Positions 1 to 6,422 of a stretch of DNA of 8,923 nt are shown piece after piece (the stretch's first letter is position 1; the number at the start of each line of letters is the position of its first letter). Origin of the DNA: Pseudomonadota bacterium (lineage in GTDB: Bacteria > Myxococcota > Polyangia > Polyangiales > Polyangiaceae); assembly GCA_023419055.1 (NCBI GenBank), contig JAEZYO010000266.1, positions 1 to 8,923 of the forward strand, written 5' to 3'. The notes beneath the pieces are model-generated. The model worked only from the letters and a program-made list of their open reading frames with translations, had not been told where the DNA came from and did no database searches. The translations under genes were made by a program, and so were the position numbers.

Positions 1-674
1 CGAACGCCGCGATGGTGCGGCGCATCGCGTCGGTGTGTACGGGGATCTACGGGCTCGCGCCGACCGGGCTCCTCGACGGTCGGCGCGTGACGACGCACTG
101 GCGCTTCGCGGCCGACGTGAAGGCGCGCTTTCCACGCCTCGATGTGGACCCCGACGCCATCTACGTGCGCGACGGGCGCTTCGCGACCTCGGCTGGCGTC
201 ACGGCGGGCATCGATCTCGCGCTCGCGCTGATCGAAGAAGACCACGGCCCCGGGCTCGCGCTCGCGGTCGCGCGGGAGCTCGTGGTCTACCTGCGGCGGA
301 GCGGGGGGCAGTCGCAGTACTCCACTCCGCTCAAGCTGCAGGCAGCTTCGACCGATCCCATCCACGACGTCGCCGCTTTCGTGGTGGAAAACTTGGACGG
401 AGACCTGTCCGTCGAGCGGCTCGCCGCCCGAGCTCATTTGAGTCCGCGTCAGTTCAGCCGGCGCTTTACGGAAGCACTGGGCGTCGCTCCGGCGAGCTTC
501 GTCTCCGAGCGGCGCCTGGACGAGGCGAAGCGCCTGCTCGGAGAAGAACGCTCGAGCGTGGAAGCCATCGCGTCGGCGACCGGCTTTCGCAGCGCCGACG
601 TCTTCCGGCGCGCTTTCGAGCGCCGCTTCGGCGTCGGGCCTCGAGACTACCGCGCGCGTTTCGGAACCGACTGA
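1..674 (+). CDS. GlxA-family AraC-type transcriptional regulator, 5'-truncated
   Basis: This is a DNA-binding activator/repressor of the GlxA type: an N-terminal DJ-1/PfpI (class I glutamine amidotransferase-like) sensor domain followed by an AraC double helix-turn-helix. The frame is open to the window edge (residues N-A-A before the first ATG at 12), and the family normally has 100 or more further residues upstream, so the ATG at 12 is internal and the true start lies outside. What remains of the sensor domain includes the nucleophile-elbow-like segment SVCTGIYGLA, then LLDGRRVTTHW and TSAGVTAGIDLALALIEEDHG. The HTH part runs from about IHDVAAFVVEN to the end; the first HTH is LSVERLAARAHLSPRQFSRRF and the second is SSVEAIASATGFRSADVFRRAF. 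The DJ-1 domain of such regulators usually senses a small molecule rather than acting as an enzyme, and the ligand cannot be read from sequence. The stop is TGA at 672-674. The family call is firm; the regulon is unknown. Confidence 0.9.
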   Translation, partial: NAAMVRRIASVCTGIYGLAPTGLLDGRRVTTHWRFAADVKARFPRLDVDPDAIYVRDGRFATSAGVTAGIDLALALIEEDHGPGLALAVARELVVYLRRSGGQSQYSTPLKLQAASTDPIHDVAAFVVENLDGDLSVERLAARAHLSPRQFSRRFTEALGVAPASFVSERRLDEAKRLLGEERSSVEAIASATGFRSADVFRRAFERRFGVGPRDYRARFGTD

Positions 675-726
675 AGGCGCGACGCTCGATCCGCGCGGTC
701 ACGAATCGAGCGTCGTCGGGGCGCCT
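675..726. terminator. Bipartite inverted repeat, likely bidirectional terminator
   Basis: The repeat sits exactly between two convergent stop codons (TGA at 672-674 on +, TAA at 737-739 on -). The inner arms are a perfect match: CGACGCTCGAT at 680-690 and ATCGAGCGTCG at 705-715, with a 14-nt loop that itself contains the palindrome CCGCGCGG (691-698). A second pair of arms, AGGCGC (675-680) and GCGCCT (721-726), can close an outer stem, with a bulge of about 6 nt on the right side (715-720). No long T run follows; the + side has only a T-enriched stretch (tgcttctta). It could act as an intrinsic-like or Rho-assisted terminator for both genes. The structure is seen directly; the function is inferred from its position. 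Confidence 0.6.
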
Positions 727-736
727 GCGTTGCTTC

Positions 737-2002
737 TTACTTGGCGGCTGGGGCCGGCGCTTTGGGCGCGACCGGTGCTGGGGCCGCCGCCGGAGCCGGA
801 GCAGCCGCCGGAGCCGGAGCAGCCGCCGGCTTCGCAGCGGGGGCGGCGGCAGGCGCGGCTGGTGCAGCCGCCGCGCTCGCAGGAGGCTGCGTTGCGGCGG
901 CGGGCTTCGCGTCGGCCTTGGGCTTCGCGTCAGCCTTGGGCTTCGGCAGCGCGACCTTGACGAACTTGAGCGTCATGCGGTCGCTCTCGCCGATGCCTTC
1001 GTACTTCGGCCGATCCTTGTCGCCTTCTCGCAACGTGGGCGGCAGCGACCACACCCCTTCGGGATAGTCCTTCGTGTCCTTCGGGTTCGCGTTGATCTCC
1101 GACTTTCCGGCGAGACGGAAGCCGGCGGCCTGAACCTGTTCGATGAGCCACGCCTCGGGCAAGTAGCCTTTCTTGCTCACCTCTTGCGGGTTCGTGCCGA
1201 CGGCTGCGCGATGCTGCTCGATACCGAGCACGCCGTTCGGCTTGAGCGAGCGGTGCACCTCGGCGAGCCACGCGTCGAGAACCTGGTTGTTCACCATGCC
1301 GTGGGCGCCGCGGAAGATCAGGACCATGTCGAGCTTCGAATCGAAGGGGAGCTTCGGCTGCTTCGAATCGACCTGAACGGTTTCTACCTTTGCGTAAGCT
1401 TCCGGGAGGCGCTCGAGGAAATGCTTGGTGCGAAGCGCGTAGAGCGTCGAACGCTGGTCTTTCGGCCCGTTCGCGTCGCCGGCCGTCACGAAGAGCTTGC
1501 CGTGCTTGGCGAGCGAAGGTGCCAAGAGCTCGGTGTACCAGCCTTCACCCGGCCCGATTTCGAGCACGGTCTGGTTCGGTCGGAGGCCGAGGAACTCGAG
1601 GGTAGCGAGCGGATGCCGCTGGGCGTCACGCGCTGCGCTCTTCGGATTTCGGTGGGTGCTCGCGAGCGCCGCGGTCAGCGCAGCCTTCGCGTTCGGGTAG
1701 TTCTTGTCCGCCAGCGAGCGCGCGGCGTCGCGGATGGCGGGAGTGATGCGAGCGAGCTCCGCCTGGTTCTCTTGATCGAGCTCCGCGAAATCACGCTCGA
1801 GTTTCTTCTGCTCGTCGGCCTTCTTCTGCTCCTCCGGGCTCAACGCGGGAGCAGCAGCCGGGGCTGGCGCGGGTGCGGGGGCGGGCGCCACGGCGGGCGT
1901 CGACGCCTGAGCCGGGGATGCGGGCGGCGGAGCGGTCTCCGCAGCGGGAGCACACGCGCCAAGGATCAGCAACGGGACCAGCGACAAAACCTGAAAACGC
2001 AT
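737..2002 (-). CDS. Lipoprotein with class I SAM methyltransferase domain (COG4798-like)
   Basis: Predicted methyltransferase that appears to be exported and lipid-anchored. The 421-aa product begins with a signal peptide ending in the lipobox L14-G-A-C17; the residue after Cys is Ala, so outer-membrane sorting is expected by the Asp+2 rule. Residues about 18-54 are an Ala/Pro linker and about 55-85 a charged, probably helical/coiled segment. The catalytic-type domain follows: ARDAQRHPLATLEF (124-137), SAM motif I VLEIGPGEG (146-154), then GWYTELLAP. Near its end are SEINANPKDTKDYPEGVW and GESDRMTLKFVK, block motifs of the COG4798 predicted methyltransferase family. Residues about 351-421 form a Lys/Ala/Pro-rich low-complexity tail. 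The substrate is unknown. The ATG at 2002 is followed directly by the signal peptide; no strong Shine-Dalgarno is visible (aagcggg just upstream). It is transcribed toward the terminator at 675-726, probably alone or after the upstream methyltransferase gene 120 bp away. Confidence 0.87.
   Translation of the reverse strand: MRFQVLSLVPLLILGACAPAAETAPPPASPAQASTPAVAPAPAPAPAPAAAPALSPEEQKKADEQKKLERDFAELDQENQAELARITPAIRDAARSLADKNYPNAKAALTAALASTHRNPKSAARDAQRHPLATLEFLGLRPNQTVLEIGPGEGWYTELLAPSLAKHGKLFVTAGDANGPKDQRSTLYALRTKHFLERLPEAYAKVETVQVDSKQPKLPFDSKLDMVLIFRGAHGMVNNQVLDAWLAEVHRSLKPNGVLGIEQHRAAVGTNPQEVSKKGYLPEAWLIEQVQAAGFRLAGKSEINANPKDTKDYPEGVWSLPPTLREGDKDRPKYEGIGESDRMTLKFVKVALPKPKADAKPKADAKPAAATQPPASAAAAPAAPAAAPAAKPAAAPAPAAAPAPAAAPAPVAPKAPAPAAK
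773..944. repeat. 18-bp tandem repeats coding the Ala/Pro/Lys tail
   Basis: Within the 3' end of the lipoprotein gene there are two short tandem arrays with an 18-bp period, so the reading frame is kept. One is a perfect doublet, CGGAGCCGGAGCAGCCGC, at 791-808 and 809-826, preceded by a degenerate copy at 773-790. The other is GGCTTCGCGTCGGCCTTG at 903-920 and a near-identical copy (one A/G change) at 921-938, followed by a partial unit to 944; it encodes PKADAK repeated twice. The region between is imperfect GCN/CCN-type low complexity. Such arrays expand and contract by slippage, so tail length may vary between strains. Confidence 0.75.
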
Positions 2003-2122
2003 GGCCCGCTTCGTACTTCACCGAGCAGAGGCCAGCAACGCCGAGGAGCCGGTGATTCACGCACGAGCGACTGCGATAGTCGCACTCGAAGGATGGTTTT
2101 TCGCGCGGGCGTTTTTTTCAGC
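2003..2122. other. Intergenic region with small hairpin and A/T tracts
   Basis: This is the 120-bp gap between two same-direction - strand genes. It holds a perfect 6-bp stem with a 5-nt loop (GCGACT 2067-2072, AGTCGC 2078-2083) and two homopolymer tracts, T5 near 2097-2101 and T7 at 2112-2118 (A tracts on the - strand). The T7 tract follows GCGCGGGCG without a clear dyad, and no + gene ends here, so I do not call an intrinsic terminator. For the - strand lipoprotein gene this gap is the only room for its own promoter; I find no convincing -35/-10 pair. Confidence 0.35.
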
Positions 2123-2983
2123 TCAGCTCTTACGAAATACCATCCAGCACAGGTCTTCGGCTGGGTAAGGGAGCTTGGCTTTCTTGGGGATCGCGCGTGT
2201 TACTTTTTGTACCAGCGGCAAGAGGGCGCTGCCGCGGACGCTCTCCTCCAAGAGCGAGCGCGCGTGCGCACCGGTCAGCCACTTGGAAGGGCGTCCCTCG
2301 GCAACGAACTCGAAGCCGTACTGCTGCGCGAGCGCTCGCACACCGGCTCGACTGAACCACTGGAGCACACTCGGCGGGCTGTACTCGTGCCAATACTTGC
2401 CGAACACCTTGGCGGTGACGCTCTCGCGATCCCAAGTCTCGATCAGCCATACCCCGTTCGACTTGGTGAGCGCGGCGGCGCGCGAAAGCGCGTGTCGCGG
2501 ATCGAAGAAATGAGGCAGCACCTGGATCATCGTGACGGCGTCGAAGGTGCGATCGGTGTCGAAGCGTTCGAGTGAACCTCGGCGCACGTCCAGCCCGAGC
2601 GAGCCCACGGCGAAGTCCACCATCTTCTCGTTCGGCTCGAGGCCGACGCCTTCCCAACCGGCTTGTTTCAGCCCCGAGAGAACGAAACCCGCTGCGGCGC
2701 CCACGTCGAGCACGGTGCCCGGCGCGGTGAACGAGTTCAACAAGAGGCCGTACTTCTTGCCGCGTTCGCGGAGGAGGTCTCCCTCTTCGAAGTAGTTCGT
2801 GTAGCCCGCCCCGCCGCCCTCGAAATAGTCGTCGCCGTAGACGTTGGACACATGGTCGTCCGACGGTTCGAGCTCGGTCGAGCGATGCCGGCAGCGGGTG
2901 CACTCCACGATCCAGAAGCCGTGCTTCTGCAGCGCGCGCCGCATGGGCGCGTCACACAGGATGCAAGATCTACCCGAAGTCAT
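2123..2983 (-). CDS. Zinc-ribbon class I SAM-dependent methyltransferase
   Basis: Predicted cytoplasmic SAM methyltransferase of 286 aa. The N-terminus carries a four-cysteine zinc ribbon (C7-x2-C10 and C28-x2-C31), followed by YGDDYFEGG. The Rossmann-fold domain has motif I VLDVGAAAG (91-99), an acidic residue ending strand 2 (E116 in GLEPN), and a post-motif FDAVTMIQVLPHFFDP (147-162) corresponding to the H-x-x-DP signature of the Methyltransf_23-like group. The segment GKYWHEYSPPSVLQWFSRAG resembles the G-x-W-x-Y-P-H-x-x-x-F block of that group. Many members act in sugar, polysaccharide or secondary-metabolite pathways, but nothing nearby fixes a substrate. I chose the ATG at 2983 because the zinc ribbon starts at residue 7. 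In-frame ATGs at 3007 and 3052 would add 8 or 23 residues, and none of the three has a good ribosome-binding site. The frame continues far upstream, antisense to the peroxidase gene; that part is a shadow. Stop TGA at 2123-2125. Confidence 0.85.
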   Translation of the reverse strand: MTSGRSCILCDAPMRRALQKHGFWIVECTRCRHRSTELEPSDDHVSNVYGDDYFEGGGAGYTNYFEEGDLLRERGKKYGLLLNSFTAPGTVLDVGAAAGFVLSGLKQAGWEGVGLEPNEKMVDFAVGSLGLDVRRGSLERFDTDRTFDAVTMIQVLPHFFDPRHALSRAAALTKSNGVWLIETWDRESVTAKVFGKYWHEYSPPSVLQWFSRAGVRALAQQYGFEFVAEGRPSKWLTGAHARSLLEESVRGSALLPLVQKVTRAIPKKAKLPYPAEDLCWMVFRKS

Positions 2984-3325
2984 ACCGAAATCACTCGCAG
3001 CCACCATGGATCCGATTGCCCTAGAACCAATGCGACTCTCGCGCAAGTTCATTCTCAGCGAGTTTTGGCGGCGTGGCGGTCGCGCAGCCCTGCCACCCCT
3101 CTCGCTCTCGCCACCGCGCAGAGGGCCATGGGAATGGGTCGATAAGGACACGCCGGCCCGCACCTTCACCATGCGGATTCCGCGCACACGCGATGAAACC
3201 GGAGGGTTGGGAGCTCCGGAATCGACCGGCCGTTTCGATGCTTGATCGGAGGATCCCGGAGCCCTTAATGTGTGCCGTGAGGTTGGGCGCTCCGTTGAAC
3301 CGAGCTGCCCAAGAAGGGAGTCACT
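2984..3325. promoter_or_regulatory. Divergent intergenic region with the promoters of both flanking genes
   Basis: This is a 342-bp gene-free stretch between a - strand methyltransferase and the + strand peroxidase, so it must hold two outward promoters. It contains weak dyads, such as CCCTCT (3097-3102) with AGAGGG (3120-3125) and the palindrome GGAGCTCC near 3210. I see no tRNA, riboswitch or supported small gene; short open frames here have no coding signature. The region is somewhat less uniformly GC-rich than the genes around it. No strong promoter pair is evident for the - strand gene. Confidence 0.5.
3242..3269 (+). promoter_or_regulatory. Candidate sigma70-like promoter of the peroxidase gene
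   Basis: TTGATC (3242-3247; 4 of 6 to TTGACA) is followed after 16 nt by CTTAAT (3264-3269; 4 of 6 to TATAAT), about 56 bp before the ATG. It is the most promoter-like pair in the divergent region, which is otherwise GC-rich. Matches of this quality arise by chance, so this is only a candidate. Confidence 0.3.
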
Positions 3326-4681
3326 ATGAAGCGTCGTAAGCTGGCGGATTTTTCTGTCTTTCGCCCGGCTCGTTCTGTCGCAGCACCTTTCTGCGCGCTC
3401 TTGGCCATGGGCGCGATCGGTTGCGCGAATGTCGAAGAATCGGGCGACCAGGATTTGGCTCTCGAGTCGTCGAGCGAAGAGCTCGGGTCCGGGCAGCTGC
3501 CCAACAACTTCCCCTTCGTCAATCCGGCGGGAACGGCAGCCACGTACAGCACGGCGGGCGCCGTCGATCTGGAGAATGCCTTTCACGAGCCCCAGGGCAC
3601 GAACGGTCGGAGCTGCGGGTCCTGTCACTTGCCCGAGGCGGGATGGAGTATCCGCCCCATCGACGTGGAGCTCCTGTTCTTGTTCACCGGAGGGACGGCT
3701 CCGATTTTCAACCTGCTCGACGCGAACAGCCCCAACGCGAACGTCTCGACCAAACAGGCACGCTACGCCTCGTACAGCATGTTGAGGAAGGGGTTGTTCC
3801 GGCGTGGCGGCAACCTCCCGGGAACGGCGGATTTCGAGATCGTCGCCGTCGACGATCCGCTCGGCGCGGGCGGTAGCCTGACGAGTTTTCAGGTCTTTCG
3901 GCGGCCGCTCGCCACCGCGAACTTCCACATCGCCAAGAACGTCGGCTGGCACGATCAAAACACGAACGGGAGCGGCGACGTGCACGCCGGTCTCGTCGCT
4001 CAGGCAGCCGGCAACATCACGGGCGGTCAAGGGGGCGCGTCGGCGGACCCTGCCATCGTGGACGAGATCGTGGCGTACGAGGAGGGCCTGGTGTTCGCGC
4101 AGCAGTACGCGTGGGGCGTCCGGCTCGACGTCTGCGGAGGCAAGGGAGGCCCCGAGAACCTGGCCGCGCAGCCAGCGGTCAGTGGCCCGTTCGATCTCTA
4201 CAGCGCCTGGATCGGTATTACGCCCGGGTCGTGCACCACGAAGGCCGCGGACAAGAAGCGCGCGCAAATCGCTCGAGGTCAGGAGATCTTCAACGCGACG
4301 AACGCGAACGGCAGGAGCTGCACCGGCTGTCACAACGCCGCGAACAACGGCAGCAACGTGAACGGCGCCTTGTTCGACGTCGGCGCGTCCCGCGCCGAGT
4401 TTCGCGAGCCGGGCATGCCGCTCTACACGCTCCGCAACAAGGTCACGCTCGAGGAGCGGCAGACCACCGACCCCGGTCGGGCGATGCGAAGCGGCGCCTG
4501 GGCGAACATCGATCGCTTCAAGACGCCTTCTCTGCGCGGGTTGAGCGCGCGGGCTCCGTACTTCCACAACGGCATCGCGAAGACGCTGGACGACGTGGTC
4601 GTGCACTACGAGACGGCGCTCGGCTTCGTTTACACGAAGCAGGAGCGCGCCGATCTGGTCGCGTTCCTGGAAGCCCTCTAG
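3326..4681 (+). CDS. Di-heme cytochrome c peroxidase-like lipoprotein (MauG/CcpA family)
   Basis: A 451-aa extracytoplasmic c-type di-heme protein of the bacterial cytochrome c peroxidase/MauG superfamily (COG1858-like), expected to reduce H2O2 with electrons from small cytochromes, or to oxidise another substrate. Two heme-binding motifs are visible: C97-G-S-C-H101 in the N-terminal domain and C332-T-G-C-H336 in the C-terminal domain. Other family blocks are NAFHEPQGTNGRSC, AYSMLRKGL-like YSMLRKGLFRRG, FEIVAVDDPLG, FRRPL, DEIVAYEEGLVFAQ, TTDPGRAM, and KTPSLRGLSARAPYFHNGIAKTL. M387 in DPGRAM is a possible distal heme ligand by position, which needs structural comparison. The N-terminus has a basic, rather long n-region and a hydrophobic stretch ending AIGC33, a slightly atypical lipobox, followed by an acidic Ser/Glu-rich linker. 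The start is supported by aagaagggag at 3311-3320, 5 nt before the ATG. The stop TAG (4679-4681) overlaps the stop of the convergent nucleotidase gene. The family call is firm; the substrate is open. Confidence 0.92.
   Translation: MKRRKLADFSVFRPARSVAAPFCALLAMGAIGCANVEESGDQDLALESSSEELGSGQLPNNFPFVNPAGTAATYSTAGAVDLENAFHEPQGTNGRSCGSCHLPEAGWSIRPIDVELLFLFTGGTAPIFNLLDANSPNANVSTKQARYASYSMLRKGLFRRGGNLPGTADFEIVAVDDPLGAGGSLTSFQVFRRPLATANFHIAKNVGWHDQNTNGSGDVHAGLVAQAAGNITGGQGGASADPAIVDEIVAYEEGLVFAQQYAWGVRLDVCGGKGGPENLAAQPAVSGPFDLYSAWIGITPGSCTTKAADKKRAQIARGQEIFNATNANGRSCTGCHNAANNGSNVNGALFDVGASRAEFREPGMPLYTLRNKVTLEERQTTDPGRAMRSGAWANIDRFKTPSLRGLSARAPYFHNGIAKTLDDVVVHYETALGFVYTKQERADLVAFLEAL
4678..4681. other. 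Overlapping convergent stop codons (CTAG)
   Basis: The palindrome CTAG serves both strands. On + it contains TAG (4679-4681), the stop of the peroxidase gene; on - it contains TAG (read 4680 to 4678), the stop of the nucleotidase gene. There is no intergenic space, so any terminator must lie inside the opposing coding sequence. No obvious hairpin with a T run was seen immediately around it. Confidence 0.9.
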
Positions 4682-6405
4682 CGCGGTGAAGCGCAGGCGA
4701 GCGGCCTTGGCGACGAGAGATCGAGCCGGGGCCGCTCGGGATCGAAGAAGGTCCCCGGAGCGAGCTGCTCGATGCGGGCGAGCTCGAGGGCGAAGGCGTC
4801 ACGGAGCGCGAGCCCGAGATCGGGATCGATGCGATCCCTCGAAAGGCGAGCTGCTTCGAACAGGCGATCTCCGCCGGTGGCGAGGTAGTCGCTCGTCGCG
4901 ACGGTGAGCATTTCATCGGGAGCGACCCGGCGCCCGTCGGGTCGCCGGAGCTCCACGTCGACGTGGCCCTCGCGACAGCGCGCTCGCAGCGAGAGGCCCG
5001 CGATGGACACGATGCCGTGATGGTCGTGAGACAGATGCAACGCGAGGACCCGCGTGAGCTCGCGACCCGAGATGCGCACCTTCGCGACGCGGTTGTCGAA
5101 CGGCATCGCCTCGTAGAGCGCGCCGTAGGTCAGCGGTCCTGGTGGGAGATCGGCCCGAAACCCGCCGCCGTTCAAGATCGCGGCGTCTGCGGCGTCGACC
5201 GCGGCGAGCAACAGGTCGGCGAACAGGTTGCCGAGCGCCGACTCGCGGCCGTGATCCCGTGGGATTGCCTTCTCGAGCTCCGGGCCGAGCAGCTGCGAGC
5301 GCTTCACCCGAGCGAGCTCGAGCGCAGGCAGGAGCGCCGCGGCGACGCCGGCGTCGGGGACCACCGGGCGACCTTCGTACTCACCGGCGGCGCACTCGGC
5401 CTGGTCGAATTGGGGGCACAAGTCGTGCGGCGGGTAGACGGTGGAGCGCTTGATCTCGTGAGTCGTTCCGTCGAGCAATAGATCCAGGCGCGAGAAGGCA
5501 CGACCTCGCGAGTAGGCTTCGATGACGGGCACTCCCTTCACGAAGTGTGCGACGCCGGCGTGCGTGTGACCCGCGACGACTCCGTCGAGCGTGCGCTCCG
5601 GTAGCGCCTCGACGACGTCGAAGGCCTCCCGGTCTGCGGAGCAGCTCGAGAGATCGCGCGGATCGTCGAAGCGCTCGCAGTCCGCGCCGAGGTGGAGCGC
5701 CGCGAGCACCACCTTCGCGCCGGAGGAGCGCAGCGCTCGTGCCTGCCGGGTCAGGAGCGGGGCGACCGGCGCCACGCCGAGCCCGCTGAAAAAAGACGGC
5801 ATCACGATCTCGGGCGCAGAGACCGTCAGCGCCCCGACGAGCCCCACTTTGACACCGGCCACCTCGACCAGCGCGCCCGGAGACAGCCCGCGCCAGGCGG
5901 GGGCCGCGCCGCCGCTCGTGACCAGGTTGACGGAGAGGACGGGGAAGCTCGCTTCGGTGAGCCGTTGCTTGAGGGCACCCTGCGGATCGCCGTCCCCCGA
6001 GCCCTCGCCGGCGGGCCCGAAGTCGAACTCGTGATTGCCGAGCGTTACGGCGCTCATCCCGAGCGCGCGGTAGGCGGCGAAAACGCTGGCTCCTTCGGTC
6101 AGGTTCGACTCGAGCGAGCCCTGGAACATGTCGCCCGCGTCGAGCACGATGACGCCGCCCCCATCGCGCCGGCGCGCTTCGCGCACGTTGTTCACGTAGC
6201 CTCCGAACACGGGCAAAGCCGCGACTCGGCCGTGCAGATCGTTCAGGGCGAGCACGCTCAGCGTCACGTCGGGCCTGGGTCGAACCGCGGCCGTCGAGGC
6301 GCCCGGCGCCGGCATCGAGCCAGCGGGAACGGCGGCGCGACGCCCTTCTCCGCTGCAGCCCGCGAGCGCGACGAGCCCGAGTGCCAGCCAGCGCGCGCGG
6401 AGCAT
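4678..6405 (-). CDS. Lipoprotein 5'-nucleotidase / bifunctional metallophosphoesterase
   Basis: A 575-aa extracytoplasmic metallophosphatase of the UshA/5'-nucleotidase family, likely hydrolysing nucleotides or other phosphoesters at the cell surface. A signal peptide ends in lipobox L14-A-G-C17. The calcineurin-like domain shows the metal-binding motifs in order: N55-D-L-H58, G91-D-M-F-Q95, G123-N-H-E-F-D128, a later LAALHLG, and G279-H-T-H282. The C-terminal 5'-nucleotidase domain has N412-G-G-G-F-R417 with YEAMPFDN after it, and SDYLATGGDRL near residue 505 (the substrate-binding loop). Length fits the family. The frame is open further upstream to 6492, but the ATG at 6405 directly precedes the signal peptide, and the extension would overlap the end of hslO. 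The gap to the hslO stop is only 17 bp, with a weak ribosome-binding site (ggat), so it is probably the last gene of the hemL operon and translationally coupled. Exact substrate (5'-AMP, UDP-sugar, 2',3'-cyclic nucleotide) is not decidable here. Confidence 0.92.
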   Translation of the reverse strand: MLRARWLALGLVALAGCSGEGRRAAVPAGSMPAPGASTAAVRPRPDVTLSVLALNDLHGRVAALPVFGGYVNNVREARRRDGGGVIVLDAGDMFQGSLESNLTEGASVFAAYRALGMSAVTLGNHEFDFGPAGEGSGDGDPQGALKQRLTEASFPVLSVNLVTSGGAAPAWRGLSPGALVEVAGVKVGLVGALTVSAPEIVMPSFFSGLGVAPVAPLLTRQARALRSSGAKVVLAALHLGADCERFDDPRDLSSCSADREAFDVVEALPERTLDGVVAGHTHAGVAHFVKGVPVIEAYSRGRAFSRLDLLLDGTTHEIKRSTVYPPHDLCPQFDQAECAAGEYEGRPVVPDAGVAAALLPALELARVKRSQLLGPELEKAIPRDHGRESALGNLFADLLLAAVDAADAAILNGGGFRADLPPGPLTYGALYEAMPFDNRVAKVRISGRELTRVLALHLSHDHHGIVSIAGLSLRARCREGHVDVELRRPDGRRVAPDEMLTVATSDYLATGGDRLFEAARLSRDRIDPDLGLALRDAFALELARIEQLAPGTFFDPERPRLDLSSPRPLACASPR

Positions 6406-6422
6406 GCGATCCGGGGAGCCCT

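Noticed and set aside
2091..2122. T7 run after GC-rich sequence as an intrinsic terminator on +
   Set aside because: No matching dyad of useful length precedes it and no + strand gene ends nearby; the 6-bp stem at 2067-2083 is too far from the T run.
35..2575. 846-codon open frame on the + strand
   Set aside because: It runs antisense to two well-supported genes and out of frame with the AraC regulator. The translation is Arg/Gly-rich low complexity with no domain, typical of a high-GC shadow.
3097..3125. CCCTCT/AGAGGG dyad as an operator or riboswitch
   Set aside because: Only 6 bp with a 17-nt spacer in GC-rich DNA; chance occurrence is likely and no known fold was recognised.
2984..4606. 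Upstream extension of the zinc-ribbon methyltransferase frame to 827 codons
   Set aside because: The extra 540 or so residues are antisense to the di-heme peroxidase and compositionally biased; the domain architecture begins at about 2983.
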